From an uncultured Mucispirillum sp. (lineage in GTDB: Bacteria; Chrysiogenota; Deferribacteres; Deferribacterales; Mucispirillaceae), in contig CALUWI010000006.1 of NCBI GenBank assembly GCA_944324465.1, forward strand, positions 1 to 64,000: a stretch of DNA of 64,000 nt, read 5' to 3'. Shown in pieces: positions 1 through 9,578 of this stretch (its first letter is position 1; the number at the start of each line of letters is the position of its first letter). The notes under the pieces were generated by a model. That model saw only the letters and a program-made list of their open reading frames with translations. It did no database searches and was not told where the DNA came from. A program made the translations under genes and the position numbers.

Positions 1-58
1 TATATTGTTTTTCTAATTCCTGATATTTTTCTTCTGAAAGTTTTGTATATATTCCCAT
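1..58 (-). CDS. 5' end of a gene cut by the window edge
   Basis: Nineteen codons are visible, beginning MGIYTKLSEE and running off the left edge. The ATG overlaps the stop codon of the 481-aa gene before it (TAATG), which is typical of translational coupling, so it is probably the next gene of the vgrG1 effector operon. Too little is visible to suggest a function; the visible part is charged and has no signal peptide. Confidence 0.55.
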   Translation of the reverse strand, partial: MGIYTKLSEEKYQELEKQY

Positions 59-1503
59 TACTTACACCACCCATATGTGCTTAAAAAAGATAATAAGATT
101 AACTGTATCCCTGCATACTTGTAATAAAGACTTGGAACTGCTAAATTTTTAGTTACAGTAGTTAAATTATCACCCATAGGCGATATTCTATTCCAGTCAT
201 AACCATGCAGTTTTCTATAAATATAAAATGCAGGTGTTGTTACATGAAAATTATGTGTATAATAAAACCTTGTAGCAAGTATTGATTCTGTTTCTTCAAA
301 GCTGTATGTTTCTATTTCTTCTATTATATTGCCGTTTTCATCACCTACTAATAATGCAGAATGTCTTTCTGGTGGGCGTGGTTCATAAATATAAAATGAA
401 TACTTATATATACCAGATTCTCCATCATATATACTATTATTACCATCTTTATTTGCCTTTGCCTGTTCTATGGACCTGCCGCAGATTTCCCAAAGTTCAT
501 CATACACTATACCAAGTTTAGGATTATAATAATCATTTTGAAAATTATAGTTTCTTTCCCTGCCTGCATACATAAACTGATTTGGTGTACTTTTTACTAT
601 TAAACATTCTTCTGCCTGCAGTTTTGGGCATACAAATTCAAGACGAGTTACTTTTCTATTTATATTAGGAAAAAGCTCCCGTTCATTATGCCTGCCATAC
701 ATTGCGTCAAACCTTATTTCTTTATACTTAAACATATTATTTTGAAGTTTAGCTAAAGGAAGCAGTTTTGTAATCATATCCGACTGAAATGATGCCCGAA
801 GTGCCTTACATATTCCACTATAAAATAAATCATAAATGAAATCGTATAGTGTAAAATCTGTTTCTCTATATAACTTATTTACAGCAGTATTCCAGTTTTT
901 TATATCATATACTATATTTCTGCTTGTATCTTTAAACTCCGATTCTGGTTTAAAAGATAATGTTCTATAAAGTTCCCCGTCTGACTGCTGTATAAGTTTT
1001 GCCATTGATTCAAAGGTTGCTGTATATCCATAGTCACTTACTTTCTCATGGTTACTGCCATATTCTTCAAATGGAAGATAATGATAACTTAAATATTGAT
1101 TAAAAGATTGATAGCTTTTATTTAAAACTGATGCTCCTATTAATTTAGGATTATCAAGATATAATTCATAAAGCTGATTAATTATCCAGTATTCTACTAT
1201 TAACTGAATATATGGATATTTCAGCACTAAACGAGATAAATAATTATCTGACTTTTTTGCTGTAGAAATAACTTCTTTTATTAATTCTGCAGGGATAGGA
1301 ACATTAAAAGCATAATAACCAGTATAGGATTTTTCATTTTCTATAGCTACTAAATCAGATTCTGATAATGGAAATAGATTATACTCCATTTCTCTTAATA
1401 ATGCCGTTGTATCAAAACCTAATAATGTATCATATTTGGCACTATTTTCTAATATATCTTTTATTCTTGTTTGCTTTTTTTCCTGCATTTGCATAAACCC
1501 CAT
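58..1503 (-). CDS. Unknown 481-aa protein, vgrG1 effector operon
   Basis: I do not recognise this protein. It is rich in Tyr and Asn, has no signal peptide, and is mostly soluble apart from a hydrophobic C-terminal stretch of about 20 residues (AGIQLILLSFLSTYGW). It lies downstream of vgrG1, the M23-domain protein and a secreted protein, and is coupled to the next gene by a TAATG overlap, so it probably belongs to the effector cargo region. The start is uncertain: the first ATG has no Shine-Dalgarno (SD) sequence. A GGGG about 9 bases before the third in-frame ATG (residue 6, position 1488) would make a 476-aa protein. It could be an effector, an adaptor or an immunity protein; the sequence does not say which. 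Confidence 0.7.
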   Translation of the reverse strand: MGFMQMQEKKQTRIKDILENSAKYDTLLGFDTTALLREMEYNLFPLSESDLVAIENEKSYTGYYAFNVPIPAELIKEVISTAKKSDNYLSRLVLKYPYIQLIVEYWIINQLYELYLDNPKLIGASVLNKSYQSFNQYLSYHYLPFEEYGSNHEKVSDYGYTATFESMAKLIQQSDGELYRTLSFKPESEFKDTSRNIVYDIKNWNTAVNKLYRETDFTLYDFIYDLFYSGICKALRASFQSDMITKLLPLAKLQNNMFKYKEIRFDAMYGRHNERELFPNINRKVTRLEFVCPKLQAEECLIVKSTPNQFMYAGRERNYNFQNDYYNPKLGIVYDELWEICGRSIEQAKANKDGNNSIYDGESGIYKYSFYIYEPRPPERHSALLVGDENGNIIEEIETYSFEETESILATRFYYTHNFHVTTPAFYIYRKLHGYDWNRISPMGDNLTTVTKNLAVPSLYYKYAGIQLILLSFLSTYGWCK

Positions 1504-1531
1504 TAGCAGAACAGTTAAGTTATTTTATACT

Positions 1532-1560
1532 CCAAGCCTGCTAAATTATTACAGGCTTGG
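1532..1560 (-). terminator. Hairpin between secreted-protein gene and 481-aa gene
   Basis: A perfect 9-bp inverted repeat (CCAAGCCTG / CAGGCTTGG, 11-base loop) lies in the 104-bp gap after the secreted-protein gene. The sequence that follows on the minus strand is A/T-rich but has no clean U-run, so it may be a weak terminator, an attenuator or an mRNA-stabilising hairpin. Confidence 0.4.
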
Positions 1561-1607
1561 AAAGGAATATACTATATTATTTAAAAGCCATTTCTATAAT
1601 TTATATT

Positions 1608-2543
1608 TTAATTTAACCAATCTATCGGTAAGAAATAACATTCCGCATCATTACCATTCTGTTTATAATAATAATAATATATATTATCTGTTTCACATGA
1701 TGTCTTTATAACACCAACACTTCCATCATTTTCCCATATATAAGTATCTTGATTACACTTATATCCATCAGTATATTTTGTTTCTGTACCTATACTTGGA
1801 AGTTCTGAACGATTTAATTTATAGTATAAATCATTTATTGAAGCATTTTTTATAACTGTTTTCACTGGGTGTTTATGAAAAAATATTGGAATATCTTTAT
1901 ATACTGTGCCTGATTTTGTTTTTATATCACTTATATATATATAATCAACCCATATATCTCCATGAATACCATAAAGGTCATGTGGTTTATCATTAAATAA
2001 ATATGGAAATCCTTCATCATCTTCCCAACGATTTTCTACCAAAAAGTCAAGATATTCAGAATTTTTGGTAATAAATACATCTTTCCCTTGCTGCTTAAAT
2101 TCAATTTTTGCTTCAACACCACCATTAGCTCTAATAGTAATATTTACAACATTAGGACTTATAGTATATATAACTTCACCAGATAAATCTTGAATACCTG
2201 TTTTTGTTGAAATTCTTTCTGCATCAGAATTAATATTTTCAACATCAATAATCGTTTTAGTATCTTTAGATGGAAGTTTATCTGATAATACTGCATATAA
2301 AGGGTGATAATCTACCATCAATGTTTTAAATTGTGGATATATTTCTTTAATAGTTGTATTTTTTACAACCGCATTACCCCATGGTGATATTGGACGGCAT
2401 ATTTCTACTGACATATTGTAAAACATGGTATTTACACACATATCATTATTTTGCAATCCATTGTTATTTGAAAAATTAATTTCTGCTCCATATACATTAG
2501 AACTGATAAATATAACAAAAATAAATAATATAAATTTTTTCAT
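1608..2543 (-). CDS. Secreted (Sec signal) 311-aa protein, possible immunity to the M23-domain effector
   Basis: The N-terminus is a classic Sec signal peptide: MKK, then a hydrophobic core FILFIFVIFI, then a likely cleavage at VYG-AE near residue 20. The mature part has several cysteines that could pair in the periplasm, and I recognise no domain. A strong AAGGAGG lies 4 bases before the ATG. The gene starts only 15 bp after the stop of the 1331-aa M23-domain gene. A periplasmic protein encoded directly after a peptidoglycan-hydrolase effector is the usual arrangement for a T6SS immunity protein, because the toxin acts on the cell wall. That role is inferred from position and export signal only. 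Confidence 0.75.
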   Translation of the reverse strand: MKKFILFIFVIFISSNVYGAEINFSNNNGLQNNDMCVNTMFYNMSVEICRPISPWGNAVVKNTTIKEIYPQFKTLMVDYHPLYAVLSDKLPSKDTKTIIDVENINSDAERISTKTGIQDLSGEVIYTISPNVVNITIRANGGVEAKIEFKQQGKDVFITKNSEYLDFLVENRWEDDEGFPYLFNDKPHDLYGIHGDIWVDYIYISDIKTKSGTVYKDIPIFFHKHPVKTVIKNASINDLYYKLNRSELPSIGTETKYTDGYKCNQDTYIWENDGSVGVIKTSCETDNIYYYYYKQNGNDAECYFLPIDWLN

Positions 2544-2547
2544 ATTT

Positions 2548-2554
2548 CCTCCTT
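2548..2554 (-). promoter_or_regulatory. Strong SD of the secreted-protein gene
   Basis: AAGGAGG on the minus strand, four bases before the ATG at 2543. It is among the strongest ribosome-binding sites in the effector operon and fixes the start. An immunity protein would be expected to need good translation. Confidence 0.75.
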
Positions 2555-2558
2555 AAAC

Positions 2559-5500
2559 TTATTTTTTATTATATTTTGCTACAACATAATTATATTGTTC
2601 TGGAAAATTTGTTTTAATATATTCTTTATATGGATTTTTATCTGAAAAAAAATCATTTATACTTTTATGGTCACTCCATTTATTACATGGGGCAATATCA
2701 TTCGATGGATATTTAAAATCAAAAAAACATGCAGGATTGATTTTTTTATCTAATCCACCTAATCCTTCTGCACCTATACTTCTTATTTCTATATGTAAAT
2801 GTGGTGAATCTGAACCACCTGCATTTCCACTAGAACCTGTATAGCCTATTAAATCGCCAGCTTTAACTTCTTTTTTAGTTCCTATTAATTTATGGTCAAA
2901 TTCTTTTAAGTGACAATAAGAAAATGAATATACATTATTATCTGTTTTATAGCCATTTCCCATAAGTTTTTCATAAAGATTTGGATATAATAATTGATAA
3001 TTTTTTTCTTTTATCCTATTTTTATATATATCTAACCCTTTTTCTGTATTAATTACTAGAAATATTCTATAACCAAAACCATCAGGATTTGAGTAATTAT
3101 AATGTATAATTCCATCCATACATGCATACACTGGTGTACCATCTAATGCAAATAAATCAAGCCCTGTATGTATTTTACCTCCTTTTTCTCTCATATTACC
3201 AAAAGCTCCATGCGATGGTCGGTATTTTTTCGTATTAAACAAAGCAATTTCCATTTTATCCAATGGGTCATGCCAGTCTTTACTATATTTCACTTCCAGT
3301 TTTATTGGTACTTTACTTTGGTAAACATAAAGCTTATTATTATATTTATTATCTGCAATCTCTTTCAGTTTTAATATAAAATCTTGAAAGTCATTAAATA
3401 AATATATTGATTTACTGCTATCCAGCAGTTGATATTTAGAGATTGTATTTTCTGTTTTTGAAAATGTAATACCATCATGAGTGTCATAACATACAGGAAT
3501 AGGTTTGTAAACTGGAATTATGCTATTTTCTATTTCATCTAATAATATATAATATGTGCCTTCTGCTATTTTATCTACTTCTGGGAAAAGTTTAACAGCA
3601 ATTTCTGGTTCTGGTTCTGGTTTTGTTGATGGTGAAATGCATAATTGCTGTATTTTTTTTATATAATGCTTGAAACTAGCTTCTGACACTTGATTAGCCA
3701 ATATTTCCAATGTTTCTCCATTAAATTTTAAACTTATTGGCTGTTCTATATGCCATAAGGCATAAATTTTTGTATCTATACTTTTATAATATGGGAAAAA
3801 ATAGATATATTTATCATACCATGCTTCTTGATAATATACTTTTATTTTTTTACTAATTTCTTTCATTGGAACTATCTTGTCTTTTTCAAACAAAATACCA
3901 GATTTGTCTAATATTAAATATCCCCATTTAACATCATTTATTTGTGGAGTAACCAGCTTAGTATCATGCTGTGCTTCTAACTCTACATATATACCATTCT
4001 CATCAGCCTGTACTTCTGAAATTGTAACTGATAAAACTCCTGTAAATTTATTAACTCCACTGTTTCTTATAACCAGTGCATGCTTAAGATATTCTTGATT
4101 TTGCTTGTTAGCATTAAGTTCGCTGTATGCGATATATGGATATAATACCAGTGATTGTCTGCTGTTTTGCTTATTCATTACTGTAGTATATAATTCAAGA
4201 AATTTATCTGTATATTCTAATTCTAATTTATTACCAGATACAACACTATTATTATATGTTTTATCATCTAAATCATATATCGTAATAGAGTTATCAGCTA
4301 ATCCTGCAGTTTTTTCTACTGCCTTATCATCTACTAATTTATCTGTAACAAAAAACTTCCATTTGATATATTTTAATATGTCTTTAGATTTTTTATCTGT
4401 ATTTTTTACATTATTTAATACTGATATTTCCAGTTTTTTATCGTTATATGACAATAGTTGTATTCCTGTTATTTCTATTATATCTGGAAAATATTTTTCT
4501 TTAAATTTCTCAGTAAAATCATACTGATTAGAACCAGATTTACATAAATGTAAGGTGTGAGAAATAGTTTCAATTTCATCTGCACTCTTTATGGTATTAT
4601 ATATACTTCTATAAAAACTAAACTTTAATATAAGATTGCTTTTACTTTCTGTTTTAAACCCAAACTCTGCTTGTGCTGTTTCTTCATTTGATAATGTTAT
4701 AGTGCTGTCTATTATTTCTTTAGAATAATCTATATACATATATACTGCTAAATCTTTAAGCTGGGATATTGTTTCTTTTTTACCTGTTAATGTTAATGAT
4801 ACCTTAATCTCTCCTTCACATTGTTTAGTAGACACTTCCTGATTGGCACATTCTTCAGAAATACATGTTATATTTCCCGCACCTTTTGTACTATTATCTG
4901 AATGTACATCATTATAAGATAAAAAAAGAAAATTAATCTTATCCATATAAAATTTTAAATAACTGGAAACTAAGTTAATTTGTGCTGAAAAATCAGAGCT
5001 TTCAAAAAAATATATATTATTATCTCCATTATTTCCAGTTTCTTTAAGTTCACCAGATAATAATGTAAATTTATTATCTTCTGCATCATAATATATAAAT
5101 CTTACATTATCATTTCTCATGCCTGAAAAATTTATTGTATAGTCTGCTTCTTTACCATGCTTACTAATATAATTCTTATCATCTGCTTCATTATAACCAT
5201 AAAATACAAAAACTATTTTTGCTCCACTTTCTAATATATCATCAAAACGCATTTGGATAATGTTATTTAATTTAACAAATAATAATACAACCCTATTTTC
5301 ATAATATGCATTATCGTATTTTTTCACTCCCTTTTTAAATGAATAAAAATTTGGGTTAATTGTTGCAAATATATTTGTAATATCTAATTTATCTATATAA
5401 CCCTGCCAATCTTCATCTAACTTTGGTTTTATTTTGCTTACAATATAATCTTTAAAAGGATTTAATATGGTATCAATACTATGACAATCTAATATCTCAT

Positions 5501-6554
5501 TTTCTTCGTTCTGCTTTGTGCCGCCTATATCTGAAATAGTTAATAAATTACTTTTGATATTTTCAGAAAATGTTATAGTCTTAGCTAAAGTATCAACCTG
5601 CTGACCGTAAGTATCGCACATTATGGAATAACATGTTACTTCTTTGTTTTTATACATACCTAAATTTAAATTAGTTCCAACACATAAATCAGAAAATGAA
5701 AAATTTAAAACCTGAAATATATCTAAACATGCATTAAACATAGCTTTATCTTTATTTTCCTGCAGTTTACTTTTATTACATATTCCAAGTATGGCAGCCT
5801 CTTTTATCCGTGGATAATAGTGAGATATATTATTATTTGATTTATCGTTTGAGTTCTTAAGACGACTGTCTGGAATTGTTCTATTAATATAATATCTTAT
5901 ATAAAACCACATAAAAAAATGGTTATCATTATAAATATTTTCATATTTACGAGATTTAAATACATCTAATGAATTATATGTTTGTATATATAAATTTAAA
6001 AACTTACGACCGTCATGAAATTGGTTTAAAACTCTATTTTCAAAGTAGTATAAAGATAATAATGGTGTATAAAATGAATAGTCAGTTTCTTTAATATTTT
6101 TAAGTAAAGTATATAAATATGTATAATCTTTTTGATTTGCTATTAATTTACTAAAGGATTTTTTATACTCACATACAAGCTCTGATAAAAAAGTATCTAT
6201 TTTTGCAGTATCTGTTATATTAAAACGATACAATGATTTATTCATCCTGTTAAAAGCATTATATTTATCTATATTTAGTATGTTATCTTTATCTATATAT
6301 TCAATACTAGAATTCTTTGTTTGTTTATCTGAAGTTTGAGTATTTTGTTCTGATGCCGATAATAACACTATTTTATTTGCAGATAAACTTTGTTTAAATC
6401 TTCCCTTATAACCTGTTATACCATCAATTAAATATGGAATTAAAACAAAAAAATGTTTATTAGATTCTATAGTATATGTATCTTTTATAAAATCTATTAA
6501 TAACTGATTATCACTTTCTTGAATATTTGGTTGAGTATTTTCTTGATTATCCAT
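2559..6554 (-). CDS. Large T6SS effector candidate with C-terminal M23 (LytM) peptidase domain
   Basis: This is a 1331-aa protein. Residues about 1110-1265 match the peptidase M23 fold: HxxxD at H1129-D1133 (HTGLD), a GxVYAC strand, YCHL, and the closing HxH at H1252-H1254 (PHLHIE). These supply the expected zinc ligands and catalytic histidine, so the domain looks intact. M23 enzymes cut peptide cross-links in peptidoglycan. The first ~1000 residues are unfamiliar; they include possible beta-sandwich segments and a short PEPEPE linker near residue 980, just before the C-terminal part. There is no signal peptide, as expected for T6SS cargo. The gene starts 7 bp after vgrG1 and is followed by a Sec-exported protein. 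It is probably a cell-wall-degrading effector delivered on VgrG1; the N-terminal part may load it onto the spike. Confidence 0.8.
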   Translation of the reverse strand: MDNQENTQPNIQESDNQLLIDFIKDTYTIESNKHFFVLIPYLIDGITGYKGRFKQSLSANKIVLLSASEQNTQTSDKQTKNSSIEYIDKDNILNIDKYNAFNRMNKSLYRFNITDTAKIDTFLSELVCEYKKSFSKLIANQKDYTYLYTLLKNIKETDYSFYTPLLSLYYFENRVLNQFHDGRKFLNLYIQTYNSLDVFKSRKYENIYNDNHFFMWFYIRYYINRTIPDSRLKNSNDKSNNNISHYYPRIKEAAILGICNKSKLQENKDKAMFNACLDIFQVLNFSFSDLCVGTNLNLGMYKNKEVTCYSIMCDTYGQQVDTLAKTITFSENIKSNLLTISDIGGTKQNEENEILDCHSIDTILNPFKDYIVSKIKPKLDEDWQGYIDKLDITNIFATINPNFYSFKKGVKKYDNAYYENRVVLLFVKLNNIIQMRFDDILESGAKIVFVFYGYNEADDKNYISKHGKEADYTINFSGMRNDNVRFIYYDAEDNKFTLLSGELKETGNNGDNNIYFFESSDFSAQINLVSSYLKFYMDKINFLFLSYNDVHSDNSTKGAGNITCISEECANQEVSTKQCEGEIKVSLTLTGKKETISQLKDLAVYMYIDYSKEIIDSTITLSNEETAQAEFGFKTESKSNLILKFSFYRSIYNTIKSADEIETISHTLHLCKSGSNQYDFTEKFKEKYFPDIIEITGIQLLSYNDKKLEISVLNNVKNTDKKSKDILKYIKWKFFVTDKLVDDKAVEKTAGLADNSITIYDLDDKTYNNSVVSGNKLELEYTDKFLELYTTVMNKQNSRQSLVLYPYIAYSELNANKQNQEYLKHALVIRNSGVNKFTGVLSVTISEVQADENGIYVELEAQHDTKLVTPQINDVKWGYLILDKSGILFEKDKIVPMKEISKKIKVYYQEAWYDKYIYFFPYYKSIDTKIYALWHIEQPISLKFNGETLEILANQVSEASFKHYIKKIQQLCISPSTKPEPEPEIAVKLFPEVDKIAEGTYYILLDEIENSIIPVYKPIPVCYDTHDGITFSKTENTISKYQLLDSSKSIYLFNDFQDFILKLKEIADNKYNNKLYVYQSKVPIKLEVKYSKDWHDPLDKMEIALFNTKKYRPSHGAFGNMREKGGKIHTGLDLFALDGTPVYACMDGIIHYNYSNPDGFGYRIFLVINTEKGLDIYKNRIKEKNYQLLYPNLYEKLMGNGYKTDNNVYSFSYCHLKEFDHKLIGTKKEVKAGDLIGYTGSSGNAGGSDSPHLHIEIRSIGAEGLGGLDKKINPACFFDFKYPSNDIAPCNKWSDHKSINDFFSDKNPYKEYIKTNFPEQYNYVVAKYNKK

Positions 6555-6561
6555 ACCACAC

Positions 6562-8976
6562 CTATTTTTTAATATTAAACTTGCCCTTGTTTAATGTAAG
6601 GCCTTCGCCGTCCAGCAATAGTTCTACATCGCTTATTTTTAATGTCATACTGCTGCCGTCTGATGTGATACTGGCATTATCGCCTATATTTATTGTAAAT
6701 GCTGACTGAGCATTTATATTAAATTCCTGTGCGTCAATATCCCCAGATGTATTTATCTCCATATTCATAGAATCTGATACTAAACTTGTATGCTCATCTG
6801 ATGTAATTGTTATATTCAGTTTACTGTATAAGTCCATATCCTGTTCACATGTAACATCATAATGGCTTTCTGTTGATATATTAATACCACCTGTACATGT
6901 TTGGTCTATACTGCCCTGTACTGTTTCTTCTACATTTCTTGATACTGTTTTTATACACTCGCCTAGATAGTTTTCATGTATATCGCCCTCTATTTCCACT
7001 ATCTTATCGCCGCTTATAAACTCTTTACTGTCCCCTGCTACCCGAAGTGTATTTTCTGCCCCAACATTTAATGTGTTAGAAAGACCTACTGCTGTATCTT
7101 TGCTTAAGGCTACCACTGTTAAATATTCGCCGCCTACATTCACATCTTTTAAGCCAGCTATATTTTGAATGTGTGCCTGCAGTATGCTTTCTGTGTGAGT
7201 GCCAGATACATTACTTGTTTTATTGTTTAATATTGTCTGGTCATAATTATTCTGCACTAGTTCTTCATAGTCTTTTTCGGCTTTTAAATATATCTGCTCA
7301 CTGCCTGGCAGGTTGCTCATAGTAAGCTCATTTCTACCCTGCTCCCCCTTGCCTACTGTTTTTGAAGAAAGTGATGTTTTATGTTTAGATGCAAGTATCT
7401 CACTATGTATTAATGACGGATTATATGGAGTATATAAACTGCCTGTGATTATAGGTCTGTCAGGGTCACCATCTATAAAACTGACTACTACTTCATCGCC
7501 AACTCTTGGAACAGCTATAAAACCAGAATTATGGCTTGCTGCAGGGCTTGCATATCTTAAATAGCAGCTGTGGGTATGTTTATATATATCTCCAAAAGTT
7601 TCTTCATCATATTTGCCCTGAACTGCATAACTTGCAAACTGAACCCTTACCCTGCCGTATTCATCTACTAATATAGTGTTCCTTTCACTTTCTATATTCT
7701 CACTTTTGCCTATCACTATACCAGATGTTATGCCGTAAGCTCGTGGCTTATTAATCACTTTTGATGCATAAGGCATTGTATTAGGTATTAAATATAATTC
7801 ATTACTGTACATTGAATATAAGGCAGGCTCATGTTCCAATATTCTGCCACCCTGCTCGCTTTTATCATGATAATAATGAACTATACCAATTACCTTATAA
7901 GTATTTTCGCCACCTTCTAAATTAGTGATTGTTAATACATCATTAGTATTAAGCTCCAGTATATTACTTTTTGCCTTAATCTGCACTGCAGATACATGAT
8001 TGGCTAATGAATTTAAGCTGGACTGAAACTGCATACCATTTAGATAATTAGTATTAGTATAACTTGGATGATAAAAATTAATGTTTTCTGCATAAACTGT
8101 ATTTTTATCTCTATTATCTACTGCCCTTTCTTCCCAGTAATTTTGGCTTTTAGATACTTTATGGCTGCCGGGAACTGATGCATCAGATGTGCTGAATATT
8201 GTCCATAAACTGCGGCCGCTTAAGCCCTGCTCTATACTTGATATACAGTGGCTTGATAAATAATTATCACTGGCTGGGTTATAAGGATATATTACATGCT
8301 TAACTGCTTCTGCAGTATTATATGTGTTATCTTTATCTGTAAAATCTGTCTGATACACAGAATCATAAAAGTTTATACTTTCACTGTTTTCTGCTATATA
8401 TATTCCATATCTGCTGCAAAGCCTTAGTAAAAAATCTAAATCACTTTCATTATACTGGCATATATATTCTTCCTGCTTAAAGCTGTTTTGAACTCGTGAA
8501 AAATCTACAGGCATCGTTACTGGGCCTTTTGACCTTTCAAAGATATGCTTTAATACTTCCAGAACACTTTTATTATTATATATTCTAAAACAGTTATTAT
8601 AACTTAACCTGATTAACTGAGAGTTTAATTTAAAACGGTAATAATATTTATGATTTAATGAAATATTTGTCTGCAGCTCTTTATTGCCTAAATAAATAAC
8701 CTGACTTGTTACACCTTTAAATAATCTGCTTTGATTTGCACGCTCTTTGTTATTAGTATATGACGGGTCTTGTAAGTAAAGGCGGATATTGTTGTCTGTT
8801 AAGGTATCTAAGCCATATTCATAAGGCAGATTTTTTACACCTTCATAATAACATATACAGTCTATTTCATAAGGATAATCAAGACGCTCTACTATCTTTG
8901 CTTCTACAACTCTAAAATTTAAAGCAGGCTCTATTCCTGTAAAGATTAACTCACTTATTAAACTTTCTGCTGCCAT
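6562..8976 (-). CDS. vgrG: VgrG1, T6SS spike protein (TssI)
   Basis: It forms the trimeric puncturing tip carried on the Hcp tube. The order is a phage gpD/gp27-like base (residues ~1-390, with the NSFKQEEYICQYNESDLDFLLRLCSRYG block), a gp5-like OB fold (DEYGRVRVQF...GFIAVPRVGDEV) and a beta-helix needle of short Val/Thr/Ser-rich repeats to the C-terminus. There is no extra C-terminal effector domain. The open frame extends four codons further up (ATG at 8988), but GGTGA lies five bases before the ATG at 8976, and vgrG2 has the same arrangement, so I chose 8976 (804 aa). It heads the M23-effector operon and follows an unusually long leader holding four structured repeats. Confidence 0.95.
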   Translation of the reverse strand: MAAESLISELIFTGIEPALNFRVVEAKIVERLDYPYEIDCICYYEGVKNLPYEYGLDTLTDNNIRLYLQDPSYTNNKERANQSRLFKGVTSQVIYLGNKELQTNISLNHKYYYRFKLNSQLIRLSYNNCFRIYNNKSVLEVLKHIFERSKGPVTMPVDFSRVQNSFKQEEYICQYNESDLDFLLRLCSRYGIYIAENSESINFYDSVYQTDFTDKDNTYNTAEAVKHVIYPYNPASDNYLSSHCISSIEQGLSGRSLWTIFSTSDASVPGSHKVSKSQNYWEERAVDNRDKNTVYAENINFYHPSYTNTNYLNGMQFQSSLNSLANHVSAVQIKAKSNILELNTNDVLTITNLEGGENTYKVIGIVHYYHDKSEQGGRILEHEPALYSMYSNELYLIPNTMPYASKVINKPRAYGITSGIVIGKSENIESERNTILVDEYGRVRVQFASYAVQGKYDEETFGDIYKHTHSCYLRYASPAASHNSGFIAVPRVGDEVVVSFIDGDPDRPIITGSLYTPYNPSLIHSEILASKHKTSLSSKTVGKGEQGRNELTMSNLPGSEQIYLKAEKDYEELVQNNYDQTILNNKTSNVSGTHTESILQAHIQNIAGLKDVNVGGEYLTVVALSKDTAVGLSNTLNVGAENTLRVAGDSKEFISGDKIVEIEGDIHENYLGECIKTVSRNVEETVQGSIDQTCTGGINISTESHYDVTCEQDMDLYSKLNITITSDEHTSLVSDSMNMEINTSGDIDAQEFNINAQSAFTINIGDNASITSDGSSMTLKISDVELLLDGEGLTLNKGKFNIKK

Positions 8977-9001
8977 ACATATCACCATTACTTAAATAAC
9001 T

Positions 9002-9095
9002 CTGCCCCCGACTGCCTAAAGTGCTGCTGAACGAAAAACAGCCGGGGGACTTACGATAGGAAAAAAATAGGAAAGCTCTTACCTTCCATTCTACA
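9002..9095 (-). ncRNA. Structured RNA element, copy 1 (nearest vgrG1)
   Basis: On the minus strand, hairpin 1 pairs GGAAGG (9082-9087) with CTTTCC (9070-9075) around a six-base loop. A conserved linker contains CCTATCGTAAGT. Hairpin 2 pairs CCCCCGGCTG (9039-9048) with CAGTCGGGGG (9005-9014) around a 24-base loop, with one G-U pair. Read on the plus strand, the same position would be an A-C mismatch. The element ends just upstream of vgrG1. The family is not one I recognise. Confidence 0.65.
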
Positions 9096-9192
9096 ATATA
9101 CTTTTTATACCTTTTTTATCTTTTTATAATATATCAAATTAAGTATAAAAGTTCAATAGACTAATATACTTTTTATACTTGGTTTATAAACA

Positions 9193-9287
9193 CTGCCCCC
9201 GACTGTCTAAAGTGTTGCTGAACGAAAAACAGCCGGGGGACTTACGATAGGAAAAAAAATAGGAAAGCGCTCACTCTCCATTCTATG
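9193..9287 (-). ncRNA. Structured RNA element, copy 2
   Basis: Same layout as copy 1. Hairpin 1 is GGAGAG (9274-9279) with CTTTCC (9262-9267), using a G-U pair. Hairpin 2 is CCCCCGGCTG (9230-9239) with CAGTCGGGGG (9196-9205). After it, on the minus strand, a possible promoter TTGAAC-N17-TATATT lies in the spacer leading to copy 1, so units could be transcribed separately. Confidence 0.65.
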
Positions 9288-9384
9288 AGTACACTTTTAT
9301 TGCTTTTGTTAAAAATATTCTGCATTTAAAAAAATAAAATGCTAAATAATAATTATATGGCTTATAGAGTATTAAAGTTAAACA

Positions 9385-9477
9385 CTGCCCCCAACTGCCT
9401 AAAGTGTTGCTGAATAAAAACAGTCGGGGGACTTACGATAGGGAAAATTAGGAAAGTTATTACTTCCCATTCTACAA
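9385..9477 (-). ncRNA. Structured RNA element, copy 3
   Basis: This copy carries the most informative changes. Hairpin 1 is GGGAAG (9463-9468) with CTTTCC (9451-9456). Hairpin 2 is CCCCCGACTG (9421-9430) with CAGTTGGGGG (9388-9397): two arm positions differ from copies 1 and 2, yet all ten pairs remain Watson-Crick or G-U on the minus strand. Confidence 0.65.
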
Positions 9478-9578
9478 GCATTCATTTTTATACTTTTTTT
9501 ATCTCTTAATATGATATAATAGATTGAAACATCATAAAATATAGTGTAAAATTAATATGATATATATAAAATTAAAAC

